Positions 1 through 6,233 of a stretch of 10,381 nt of DNA are shown here, one piece after another (position 1 is the stretch's first letter; each line of letters begins with the position of its first letter). The stretch is taken from NCBI GenBank assembly GCA_002477825.1, contig DLKT01000044.1, positions 54,409-64,789 on the forward strand, given 5' to 3'. The DNA is from Caryophanales bacterium UBA7581. GTDB taxonomy: Bacteria > Bacillota_I > Bacilli_A > RFN20 > CAG-826. The position numbers and the translations under genes were made by a program. Under the pieces are notes generated by a model. That model worked only from the letters and a program-made list of their open reading frames with translations, made no database searches and was not told the DNA's origin.

Positions 1-804
1 TTACTCTTTCATAGTGTTCTTTATCCAAGTGAACAAACCTTATCTCTTCATCCGAGTAAAGAAGGTATTTATATTTCTTCTTCGTTAGCAAAATTAAAAG
101 ATTGGAAGAAAGGGGATACGATTTATTATTTATATTCTTTAGATAATCAAACGTATGTAGGTGAATGGATCATTGATGGAATTAAAAAAGAAAAAGAGAA
201 TATTTTATATATTTCAAATGATGAACTCAATTCTTTATTTTTAAAACATAAAATCACTACATCATCGTATTTAAAAGCCACTTCTGCTTTATTTTTTATT
301 AAAAATACTAAGAGCGTAGAACCATTAATAAAAGAACTCAATTCACTTTATCCTGAATATTATTTTGCTAGTCCTTCTTATACGTTTTTATCGACACTAG
401 AAAAAACAACGAGTTCCATTCAAAAAGGATTATCTATTTTTTCTTTATGGATGATGATCTTTTCCTCTTTTTTATTTACCGTAATACACGCTTTATTTTT
501 ATATGAATGTGAAAAAGAAGCGAAAAGAATAGAAGCCTTAGGCTATGATAAAAAAGCCAAAGAAAAATTATCTTTTTATCTACATTTAATTTTCTTTCTT
601 TTCAGTTCGGTATTCACACTACTAGATTTAGTTTTGTTAGGGTTACTCAGTAAAAGTTCATTTATAAAAAATCATCTTTCTTTTTCTTTTCAAATGAATA
701 TTCAAAGTTTATCAACTTATTTTCTTTTTTCTATTGTGCTTTATCTCATTACCTTCATTATGGTGAATCTAACTAAAATAAAAAAAGCAAAAAAGTTTTC
801 ATAA
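1..804 (+). CDS. FtsX-type ABC transporter permease, C-terminal part (5' end outside window)
   Basis: The reading frame is open from the first base to the TAA at 804 and gives 267 residues, so the gene begins upstream of the window. Residues 1-140 are a soluble, mostly polar stretch, as expected for the extracytoplasmic domain between the first helix and the last three. Three hydrophobic helices follow at about 143-168, 190-216 and 239-261. Between the first two lies a charged cytoplasmic loop containing KRIEALGYDKK, which resembles the 'REIGILRALG' loop of FtsX/MacB-like permeases. This architecture suggests a membrane subunit working with an ABC ATPase encoded upstream. The substrate cannot be told. 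The family call rests on topology and the ALG loop only; the matching ATPase gene is not in the window. Confidence 0.65.
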   Translation, partial: LLFHSVLYPSEQTLSLHPSKEGIYISSSLAKLKDWKKGDTIYYLYSLDNQTYVGEWIIDGIKKEKENILYISNDELNSLFLKHKITTSSYLKATSALFFIKNTKSVEPLIKELNSLYPEYYFASPSYTFLSTLEKTTSSIQKGLSIFSLWMMIFSSFLFTVIHALFLYECEKEAKRIEALGYDKKAKEKLSFYLHLIFFLFSSVFTLLDLVLLGLLSKSSFIKNHLSFSFQMNIQSLSTYFLFSIVLYLITFIMVNLTKIKKAKKFS

Positions 805-845
805 AATTGTAATTTCATAACACACTAAAAATTGAGGTAAATGTT

Positions 846-1169
846 ATGGAAAAAAATGAAGAAATGAATGAAAATGTAGTTGAAAATTTATGTCTAGAAG
901 AAAAAGTAGAAGGAATGACAAGAAGAAAAACTCCACTTAGTTTATTAGAGTGGATTGGTAGCTTATTTTTACTCATGATTCCTTTAATGAATGTTATTGT
1001 CGCTTTAATATTCATTAGCATGCGAAGAAAGAGTACAGATCGTTCAAATTATATGCTCGCAACGATTATTATTTTAATTGCCGTAACCATCATTAGTGGG
1101 GCTTTATATTACATGTTCGGAGATTATCTAATTGATTGGTTAAAACTTTGGATTTTAAAAACACTTTAA
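846..1169 (+). CDS. small two-helix membrane protein, function unknown
   Basis: This encodes 107 residues, with a Shine-Dalgarno-like GAGGT just before the ATG. The first 30 residues are strongly charged and Glu-rich. Two hydrophobic helices follow at about 33-58 and 70-92, separated by a short basic loop (MRRKSTDRSN), and a Trp-rich tail closes the protein. The pattern 'LEWIGSLFLLMIPLMNVIVAL' followed by a basic, Ser/Asn-containing loop resembles small uncharacterised membrane proteins common in Bacillota, but I cannot name a family with confidence. It starts 41 bp after the permease gene in the same orientation, so the two may be co-transcribed. Its stop codon overlaps that of the convergent gene at 1166. 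Confidence 0.75.
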   Translation: MEKNEEMNENVVENLCLEEKVEGMTRRKTPLSLLEWIGSLFLLMIPLMNVIVALIFISMRRKSTDRSNYMLATIIILIAVTIISGALYYMFGDYLIDWLKLWILKTL

Positions 1170-1702
1170 AATAAATAGCCATATGTTTGAAGCGTAGGAT
1201 CTTTAAATAACTCCGCTTCAGGTGGTAAATAGGTTAAAAGAGTAAATAAGAACACTAATAGGAAAAGCGTGCAGTACGCTAATATAGCGATAGATTTATT
1301 GGGTGTTGTTTCTTTTTTCTCAAACCAATATGTAATAAAATAAGAAAGAAATAAAAAGACAAAATAAAGAATAATATTACCGATATGTACATTACCAAAT
1401 ATTCTTTTTAAAATGTAATAGACAATTGGAAGAAAAATAATAGAAAAGGTAATTCCAAAGATACGATAGGGAAGCGTACTTTGGAATTTTTTCTTTCGAA
1501 TTAAAATTTCAATAAGACTCACTAACATAAAAGGATACAAAAGTAGCTTTAAATGTTCAAATACGGATTCATTAATGGGAAAGAAAGGCGCTACAAAAGG
1601 TGAAGAAGAAAAGAATTTAAATAGATAATGAAATAAATAACCTAAAGCACCCGCACAAAGATAAGAAATACAATAAGGTAATATTGGTTTTAATTTTTTC
1701 AT
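1166..1702 (-). CDS. DUF6512-like multi-pass membrane protein
   Basis: This minus-strand gene encodes 178 residues with about five hydrophobic helices (roughly 8-30, 53-68, 79-100, 108-127 and 137-158). Two signatures match my memory of the DUF6512 family of Bacillota: a PINESVFEHLKL segment near residues 42-53 after the first helix, and a C-terminal LPPEAELFKDPTLQTYGY segment. Nothing is known to me about the biochemical role. The start is the ATG at 1702-1700; an in-frame TGA upstream prevents a longer protein. The best Shine-Dalgarno (AAAGGAA, 1715-1721) is 12 nt from this ATG, longer than usual. It is closer to an out-of-frame ATG at 1710 that opens a three-codon ORF overlapping the start. 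A weak promoter (TTGCAT at 1759-1754, TTTAAT at 1734-1729, 19-nt spacer) can be proposed. Confidence 0.75.
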   Translation of the reverse strand: MKKLKPILPYCISYLCAGALGYLFHYLFKFFSSSPFVAPFFPINESVFEHLKLLLYPFMLVSLIEILIRKKKFQSTLPYRIFGITFSIIFLPIVYYILKRIFGNVHIGNIILYFVFLFLSYFITYWFEKKETTPNKSIAILAYCTLFLLVFLFTLLTYLPPEAELFKDPTLQTYGYLF

Positions 1703-1775
1703 AGAATCATGGAGTTCCTTTCATTTTTATTAAACGAAAAAGAAACGTAATTTATGCAAAAATCACGGCTTTTTC

Positions 1776-1804
1776 TTTTTTTAGAATAGAAATTGTTTTA
1801 TAAT
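1776..1804 (+). promoter_or_regulatory. promoter of tRNA-Gly
   Basis: A perfect -10 box TATAAT lies at 1799-1804, 8 bp before the first base of the tRNA, a fitting distance for a short 5' leader. The -35 region about 17 bp upstream is only a T-rich run and is not a clear TTGACA match. Confidence 0.5.
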
Positions 1805-1812
1805 AAAACCAT

Positions 1813-1886
1813 GCGGCCGTAGTTCAGTGGCAGAACCTCAGCTTCCCAAGCTGATTATACGGGTTCGATTCCCGCCGGCCGCTCCA
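1813..1886 (+). tRNA. tRNA-Gly (anticodon CCC), CCA encoded
   Basis: The sequence folds into a full cloverleaf. The acceptor stem GCGGCCG pairs with CGGCCGC at 1876-1882; the D stem is GUUC/GAAC; the anticodon stem UCAGC/GCUGA encloses the loop UUCCCAA; the T arm has the loop UUCGAUU. The anticodon is CCC, reading the Gly codon GGG. The outermost T-stem pair (1859/1875) is an A-C mismatch. The discriminator base is U and the 3' CCA is encoded at 1884-1886. It is a single tRNA gene between core-like membrane genes and an accessory-looking region. GGG is expected to be a rare codon in so AT-rich a genome. Confidence 0.96.
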
Positions 1887-1901
1887 GTTTTATAAAAAAT
1901 T

Positions 1902-1936
1902 AGTTTGATACAACAAAATGTGTCAAACTTTTTTTA
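1902..1936 (+). terminator. intrinsic terminator of tRNA-Gly
   Basis: The arm AGTTTGATACA (1902-1912) pairs with TGTGTCAAACT (1919-1929) over 11 bp with one T-G wobble and a 6-nt A-rich loop. A run of T residues follows at once. It sits 16 bp after the tRNA CCA end. Confidence 0.85.
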
Positions 1937-2135
1937 TATTTGCGTAGGTTCATTTTCTACCGTTGGTTCGAACTCACAAACTTTGATACATAAGAAAATT
2001 ATTTGTTAGGCTTTTGTAGTCTTTTGTATAAGAATACATGAATTTTTGGCCCAACTTTAAACGATTACTACAATAGATAAGCGATTGCAAGAATTATTGA
2101 AGTTTACTTAAATTATTAGATGATTAAAAATTAAT

Positions 2136-2246
2136 AAAAAAGTCCGTAATGGATTAGAAAATTTGAACGATTGCGGTCGAAAAAACAGCCGTCCATATAG
2201 ACAAAATTAAATAACTATGTCATTTAATTAACAGGTGGACTTTTTT
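2136..2246. repeat. nested inverted repeats, terminator-like at the right end
   Basis: AAAAAAGTCC (2136-2145) is the exact reverse complement of GGACTTTTTT (2237-2246), with about 90 nt between. Inside, GTCCA (2191-2195) can pair with TGGAC (2236-2240), and AATTAAAT (2205-2212) pairs exactly with ATTTAATT (2222-2229) around a 9-nt loop. The GTCCA/TGGAC stem followed by six Ts could act as a rightward terminator. The outer 10-bp pair could instead be the ends of a small relic element. Neither role is shown. Confidence 0.4.
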
Positions 2247-2417
2247 GTATAGAGTTTCATGCCTACCATATTATAATTGTCTTGAAAGAATTGGTGATAT
2301 TAATGACCGAGAAAGTTATTTGTAAAAAAATAAGAATTCATACTACATTTTTGTTATAAATAAAAAAGTTGTTAAATATTTTTAAATATTAAAAAAATAA
2401 ATTGTATATATATAGTG

Positions 2418-2453
2418 TAGGGTGAAGCTACTTTGCTTCGGTTTCTTTCCCTA
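2418..2453 (+). promoter_or_regulatory. structured 5' leader of the zinc-ribbon gene
   Basis: TAGGG (2418-2422) pairs with CCCTA (2449-2453), enclosing a smaller hairpin GAAGC (2424-2428) / GCTTC (2435-2439) with loop TACTTT. An AT-rich TATATATATAG stretch at 2405-2415 lies just upstream and could hold the -10 box, though no good -35 is visible. The element ends 13 bp before the Shine-Dalgarno of the gene at 2481, so it is probably transcribed in the leader. No known riboswitch class is recognised. Confidence 0.35.
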
Positions 2454-2480
2454 TTAATTATAAGATAAAGGAGAATCAAC

Positions 2481-2657
2481 ATGGAAATAAAAGAAAAAAG
2501 AATTTGCAAATATTGTGGAAAGGAGTTTACGCTTATAATTACGAGATTTCCTTGCTATTTAGAAGGTAGAAATTGGGACACTTTTTATGTGTGTCCTCAT
2601 TGTCATAAATCAACTGATATCCATTTGCAAGGCAATGAAGATGTTCAAACTAAATAA
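2481..2657 (+). CDS. small zinc-ribbon protein (58 aa), function unknown
   Basis: An AAAGGAGA ribosome site (2467-2474) precedes ATG at a normal distance, and the frame runs 58 codons to TAA at 2655-2657. Two CxxC knuckles are seen, C9-K-Y-C12 (followed by GKEF) and C38-P-H-C41, separated by 25 residues. This is the usual layout of a one-zinc ribbon. The protein is otherwise short, mostly polar and without a membrane segment. Such ribbons may bind nucleic acid or a protein partner; nothing here decides which. It stands alone between the tRNA and the restriction operon with its own structured leader, and a partly paired AATAGC/GCTATT repeat just after the stop. I do not recognise a named family. 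Confidence 0.7.
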   Translation: MEIKEKRICKYCGKEFTLIITRFPCYLEGRNWDTFYVCPHCHKSTDIHLQGNEDVQTK

Positions 2658-2784
2658 AAAATAGCATCCATAATTTTGAATTTATTTGAATGTGGGAGCT
2701 ATTAGTACAGGCGATTTAATTGTTTTGCTTATAAGTCTTTGCAAATAAATCATTTATTCAATCTTGATTACGTCGTAGCTTTTC

Positions 2785-2824
2785 GAAGTTAATCTTTCTC
2801 AGAGAGGAAGATTAACTTCTTTTG
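2785..2824 (+). terminator. strong intrinsic terminator, rightward
   Basis: GAAGTTAATCTT (2785-2796) is the exact reverse complement of AAGATTAACTTC (2808-2819). The interior CTC/GAG extends the stem almost to an AGA loop. TTTTGTT follows the right arm, whereas the left side has no T run in the opposite sense, so it should stop rightward transcription, most simply that of the gene at 2481. Confidence 0.8.
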
Positions 2825-3051
2825 TTACTTTTAGATTAGGCATCGCTCAAAAAGTGTGAGCTTTTTGAAAAAAATCCAGTTATTATATAGATAAAAAGCA
2901 AGAAAAATGATACACTCTTAATAAGATTATAGCATTTGGATGATGGATGTATGCGACTTATATAAAGACAGCCGAAAAAAGCTTAAAATGTTATGATATA
3001 AGAAAAGCTTACTATTATATATTTTAGTTTCTTCTTTCATAGCTATAAATA

Positions 3052-3083
3052 AATTGGAAGTTAAAAAATGTGTTCCAATTTTT
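3052..3083 (+). repeat. 8-bp inverted repeat upstream of hsdR
   Basis: AATTGGAA (3052-3059) and TTCCAATT (3073-3080) are exact reverse complements separated by 13 nt and followed by TTT. It lies 50-80 bp before the hsdR start. It may be a weak terminator shielding the operon or a regulator-binding site. Confidence 0.4.
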
Positions 3084-3130
3084 AAAGTTAAAAAATTTAA
3101 AAAGTATAATATTGAGGTGGATGAGTAATA

Positions 3131-6100
3131 ATGTTACATTTTAATGAAGATACAAGAGTGAAATTTCCAGCAACTATCCAATTTTTAAAACTAGGTTATA
3201 ATTATCAATCCTTAAAAGGTGCAAAAATTGATTTTGAAACTAAAATATTTGTTGATATATTCAAAGCATCATTAGAAAAAATTAATAATAGAAAAATTGA
3301 TGATAGTGAAATCAATAATCTTTTAAGTGAAATTAATTTGATGCTTAAAAATAATGATTTGGGGAAAGAGTTTTATAATAGATTGATTTCAGTAGAATAT
3401 GACATTAAATTATTAGATTTAGATGATTATTTGAATAATAATTTCACCATTGTGGATGAACTTCCTTTCAGTGTAAAAGAAGGAACTGAAGAAGGATCAT
3501 TTAGACCAGATATTAATATTTTAATAAATGGGATTCCTTTGGCTTTTTTAGAAGTTAAACATCCAAATAATTCAGGCGGCATTCAGGTTGAGTTTGAAAG
3601 AATGATTAATAAAAGACTTGTTAATGACGACTACAGAAAGTATTTTAATTTGCTTCAAATAATCTCATTTTCTAATAATATGGAATATGAGGACGCAGAT
3701 GATGATATTGCGGATACTGTTAGAGCAGGGTCTTTTTATACAACTCCAAATGGAAAAATGACTTCATTCTCATTCTTTAGAGAAGATGTTCCAAATTATC
3801 ATGCTAGTTATGTACTCAAAGAAATCGACATTGAAACTATTAAAAATATTGTAAAAGACGGAGGGTATAATCCAGAAGAAACTGATAGCCAAGAGTTTCA
3901 AACAAATCTATCTGATTTAACTCCATGCAATAGGTTTATTACATCATTTTTTGATAAAGAAAGATTTATGTACATGCTTCAATATGGAATTATGTTTTTA
4001 AAAGAAACAAAGACGATTCATAATGAGACAACAAATAAAGATGAAGAGTACTATATTTTTCAAAAGCATATTATGCGCTATCCACAATTCTTTGCTACAA
4101 GAGCTATTTTAAAACGTTTTGAACAACCAGAGAGAAATGGTATTATTTGGCACACGCAAGGATCAGGGAAAACTGCTTTGGCTGCTTTTTCTAATCGTGT
4201 TATAAAAGATTATTTTGGACATAAAAAAGTAAATACTAGATTCTTCTTTGTTGTTGATAGATTAGATTTATTGAGACAAGCAAAAACAGAATTTGAAAAT
4301 AGAGGATTTTCTGTAATAACAGTCGATAATAAAATAGATTTTGCTAAAGAATTAAAAAAACCACTAGATGAAAAGAATGAAGGCATTGGAACTATTTGTG
4401 TAGTTAACGTTCAAAAATTAATGGAAGAATCAAAAATGCCTCATGTTGAAAATGAATATAATGTTAAAGTGCAAAGAATATTCTTTATTGACGAAGCACA
4501 TAGAAGTTACAACCTTCATGGAGAATTCTTTAAAAACTTAATGACGTGTGATAGAAATGGTATTTATATTGCAATGACAGGAACACCGCTATTATCAAAA
4601 AAAGAGCGATCTAATCTTAAATTCGGAGATTACATTCATAAATATTTTTATGATAAATCTATTGCTGATGGATATACTTTAAGAATAAAAAAAGAACAAA
4701 TAGATACTGTTGCTAAAGCTGAAATCAAAGCAAATCTTGAGATGGAAAACACAAATCTTGATTCGGCGGATGTCTATGAATCGGATGATTATATTGATAG
4801 CGTAAGTAAATATATAGAAAATGATTTTAGAAATTTTAGATATCTAAATACAGATAATACCATTGGTGGGATGATTGTTTGTCGCTCCAATCTTCAAGCA
4901 AGAAAAATAAATGAATGGTTTGAAAAGAATAGCAAACTTACTTCCGGTTTGGTCATGTCAGATTCGGATAATCCGACTCAAGCTGATATTAATAAACAAA
5001 ATCAAATTAATTTTAGAGAAAATGGCATTCCAGATATTTTAGTGGTTCATTACATGCTGACAACAGGTTATGACGTTAAAAGGTTGAAAAAAATGTATTT
5101 ACTAAGAGGACCAAAAGCTCAAAGTTTATTACAAACAATTTCTAGAGTAAATCGACCTTATAAATCTCCTTCTGGAAAGGTATACCAATATGGGTATATT
5201 GTTGATTTTATTGATATTGAAGAAGAGTATAACAATACACTTGATGCTTATATTAAAGAACTTGAGGATGATGTTAATACAGATGGTGACGATCCCGTTT
5301 CCTTATCTGGCCTAATAGTTGATAAAGAAAACATTAAGGCTAAATTCGATAAATATTGCCAAGAATTGAAGCAATTTATTCCAGTTGATAATTTAGAACA
5401 ATTTACTAACATGATGAATTTTTATAATAAAGAAGCATTGTTAAAAACAAGAAAACTTTTAATTGGGGTTAAAGAATGCTCGATTGAATTTAAATTATCG
5501 AGGGCTGATGAATATTCAATGCTAATTGATGATGATAAGGTGAACAAATATTTAAAAACTGTTAATGATAGAATTTCTTTCATTAATTTATCAACAAATG
5601 CAATAGATACTTTAGATATTATGAACAATGATGAAGTAATCAATGTTATTTATGAATTCATAAAAACAAAAGTTACAGTTATTGATTTAAGCAAATTTAT
5701 CATTGGAGATGAAGAGTATAGGAAAGTTACTGAAACAATTACCGGATTACAAAATGAAATTAAAAACAATAAAAATAAGAAAGATATCAAGATTCAAAAG
5801 CTAGAAGATTTGATAAAAGATATTTTTAGGCGCTTGGAAATGAATGAATTCACTACTATTGATGAACTATCAGATGAATTACGCAAAGCTTATGAAGAAG
5901 CCAAATCAATAAATGAAGAAAACGAAAGATTATCTATCACTTATGGCGGTTCGTTTGCTTTTGTTAAAACATTATCTGAAGCAGTTATTGAGACAAATAT
6001 AGATCGTTCCGATATAGAAAAATTATTAATTGTCATTTATAACGCCATTAAAGATACTGTTTTTGACGATGCTTTAAAGGCGCAAGGAAAACTAGGATTT

Positions 6101-6232
6101 GTTACTACTACAAAATCTAAAATAACAGTCGAACTTTTAAAAAGTGGATTGTATAAGAAAATAAAAAATAATTATGATGATATTTTAGAAATGTTATATG
6201 TAAATTTATTACTTTATAAGGAGAGTATTTAA
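3131..6232 (+). CDS. hsdR: Type I restriction enzyme, endonuclease/translocase subunit HsdR
   Basis: HsdR is the motor and nuclease of Type I restriction enzymes: bound to an HsdM/HsdS complex on unmethylated sites, it pumps DNA using ATP and cuts at a distance. The 1033 residues show the expected order. The N-terminal PD-(D/E)xK nuclease has D127 and E141-V-K143 (RPDINILINGIPLAFLEVK). The superfamily 2 motor has Walker A TQGSGKT at 342-348, Walker B DEAH at 454-457, motif III TGTP at 483-486, TGYD at 645-648, and motif VI QTISRVNRPY at 668-677. A helical C-terminal region, which normally docks to the methylase core, follows. All catalytic residues that I can place are intact and the length is normal, so it should be active. 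The start MLHFNEDTRVKFP matches typical HsdR N-termini, and GAGGTGG (3114-3120) precedes it. It is the first gene of the operon; hsdM starts 2 bp after its stop. Confidence 0.97.
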   Translation: MLHFNEDTRVKFPATIQFLKLGYNYQSLKGAKIDFETKIFVDIFKASLEKINNRKIDDSEINNLLSEINLMLKNNDLGKEFYNRLISVEYDIKLLDLDDYLNNNFTIVDELPFSVKEGTEEGSFRPDINILINGIPLAFLEVKHPNNSGGIQVEFERMINKRLVNDDYRKYFNLLQIISFSNNMEYEDADDDIADTVRAGSFYTTPNGKMTSFSFFREDVPNYHASYVLKEIDIETIKNIVKDGGYNPEETDSQEFQTNLSDLTPCNRFITSFFDKERFMYMLQYGIMFLKETKTIHNETTNKDEEYYIFQKHIMRYPQFFATRAILKRFEQPERNGIIWHTQGSGKTALAAFSNRVIKDYFGHKKVNTRFFFVVDRLDLLRQAKTEFENRGFSVITVDNKIDFAKELKKPLDEKNEGIGTICVVNVQKLMEESKMPHVENEYNVKVQRIFFIDEAHRSYNLHGEFFKNLMTCDRNGIYIAMTGTPLLSKKERSNLKFGDYIHKYFYDKSIADGYTLRIKKEQIDTVAKAEIKANLEMENTNLDSADVYESDDYIDSVSKYIENDFRNFRYLNTDNTIGGMIVCRSNLQARKINEWFEKNSKLTSGLVMSDSDNPTQADINKQNQINFRENGIPDILVVHYMLTTGYDVKRLKKMYLLRGPKAQSLLQTISRVNRPYKSPSGKVYQYGYIVDFIDIEEEYNNTLDAYIKELEDDVNTDGDDPVSLSGLIVDKENIKAKFDKYCQELKQFIPVDNLEQFTNMMNFYNKEALLKTRKLLIGVKECSIEFKLSRADEYSMLIDDDKVNKYLKTVNDRISFINLSTNAIDTLDIMNNDEVINVIYEFIKTKVTVIDLSKFIIGDEEYRKVTETITGLQNEIKNNKNKKDIKIQKLEDLIKDIFRRLEMNEFTTIDELSDELRKAYEEAKSINEENERLSITYGGSFAFVKTLSEAVIETNIDRSDIEKLLIVIYNAIKDTVFDDALKAQGKLGFVTTTKSKITVELLKSGLYKKIKNNYDDILEMLYVNLLLYKESI

Positions 6233-6233
6233 A

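Larger units (their letters stand above)
1937..2480. other. non-coding, AT-rich flank between tRNA-Gly and the zinc-ribbon gene
   Basis: I see no credible gene here on either strand; all frames are broken by frequent stops and no ribosome site precedes a meaningful ORF. It holds a short tandem-like repeat (CTTTTGTA twice near 2010-2027), a nested inverted-repeat block at 2136-2246, and the structured leader of the gene at 2481. The many short AT runs and absence of conserved coding look like a decayed island border, which is inference. Confidence 0.6.
2658..3130. other. non-coding spacer upstream of hsdR
   Basis: No credible gene is visible on either strand. The stretch contains an imperfect hairpin after the zinc-ribbon gene (AATAGC near 2662 with GCTATT near 2698), the strong terminator at 2785-2824, an 8-bp hairpin TCAAAAAG/CTTTTTGA at 2847-2868, and a palindrome at 3052-3080. 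The promoter of the hsd operon should lie in the last 250 bp, but no convincing -35/-10 pair is apparent. Confidence 0.6.

Noticed and set aside
1965..1975. GGTTCGAACTC, which looks like the T arm of a tRNA and might mark an attachment site.
   Set aside because: It differs from the T arm of the tRNA-Gly (GGGTTCGATTCCC), no acceptor stem or other arm can be built around it, and the match is short.
2251..2324. A frame-broken stretch reading roughly YNCLERIGDIND, reminiscent of the helix-turn-helix end of PucR/CdaR-like regulators.
   Set aside because: Only about a dozen residues match loosely, a frame change is needed to extend it, and there is no upstream coding context. Too short to call a pseudogene.
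2940..2996. An 18-codon ORF (MMDVCDLYKDS...) before hsdR.
   Set aside because: No ribosome site, very short, and no recognisable feature; a chance frame is the simplest explanation.
5422..5643. Minus-strand open frame of 73 codons inside hsdR, and similar frames inside hsdM and hsdS (7733-7936, 8785-8970, 8971-9159).
   Set aside because: They lie wholly or mostly within intact conserved genes, have no domain signatures and reflect the low stop density opposite AT-rich coding sequence.
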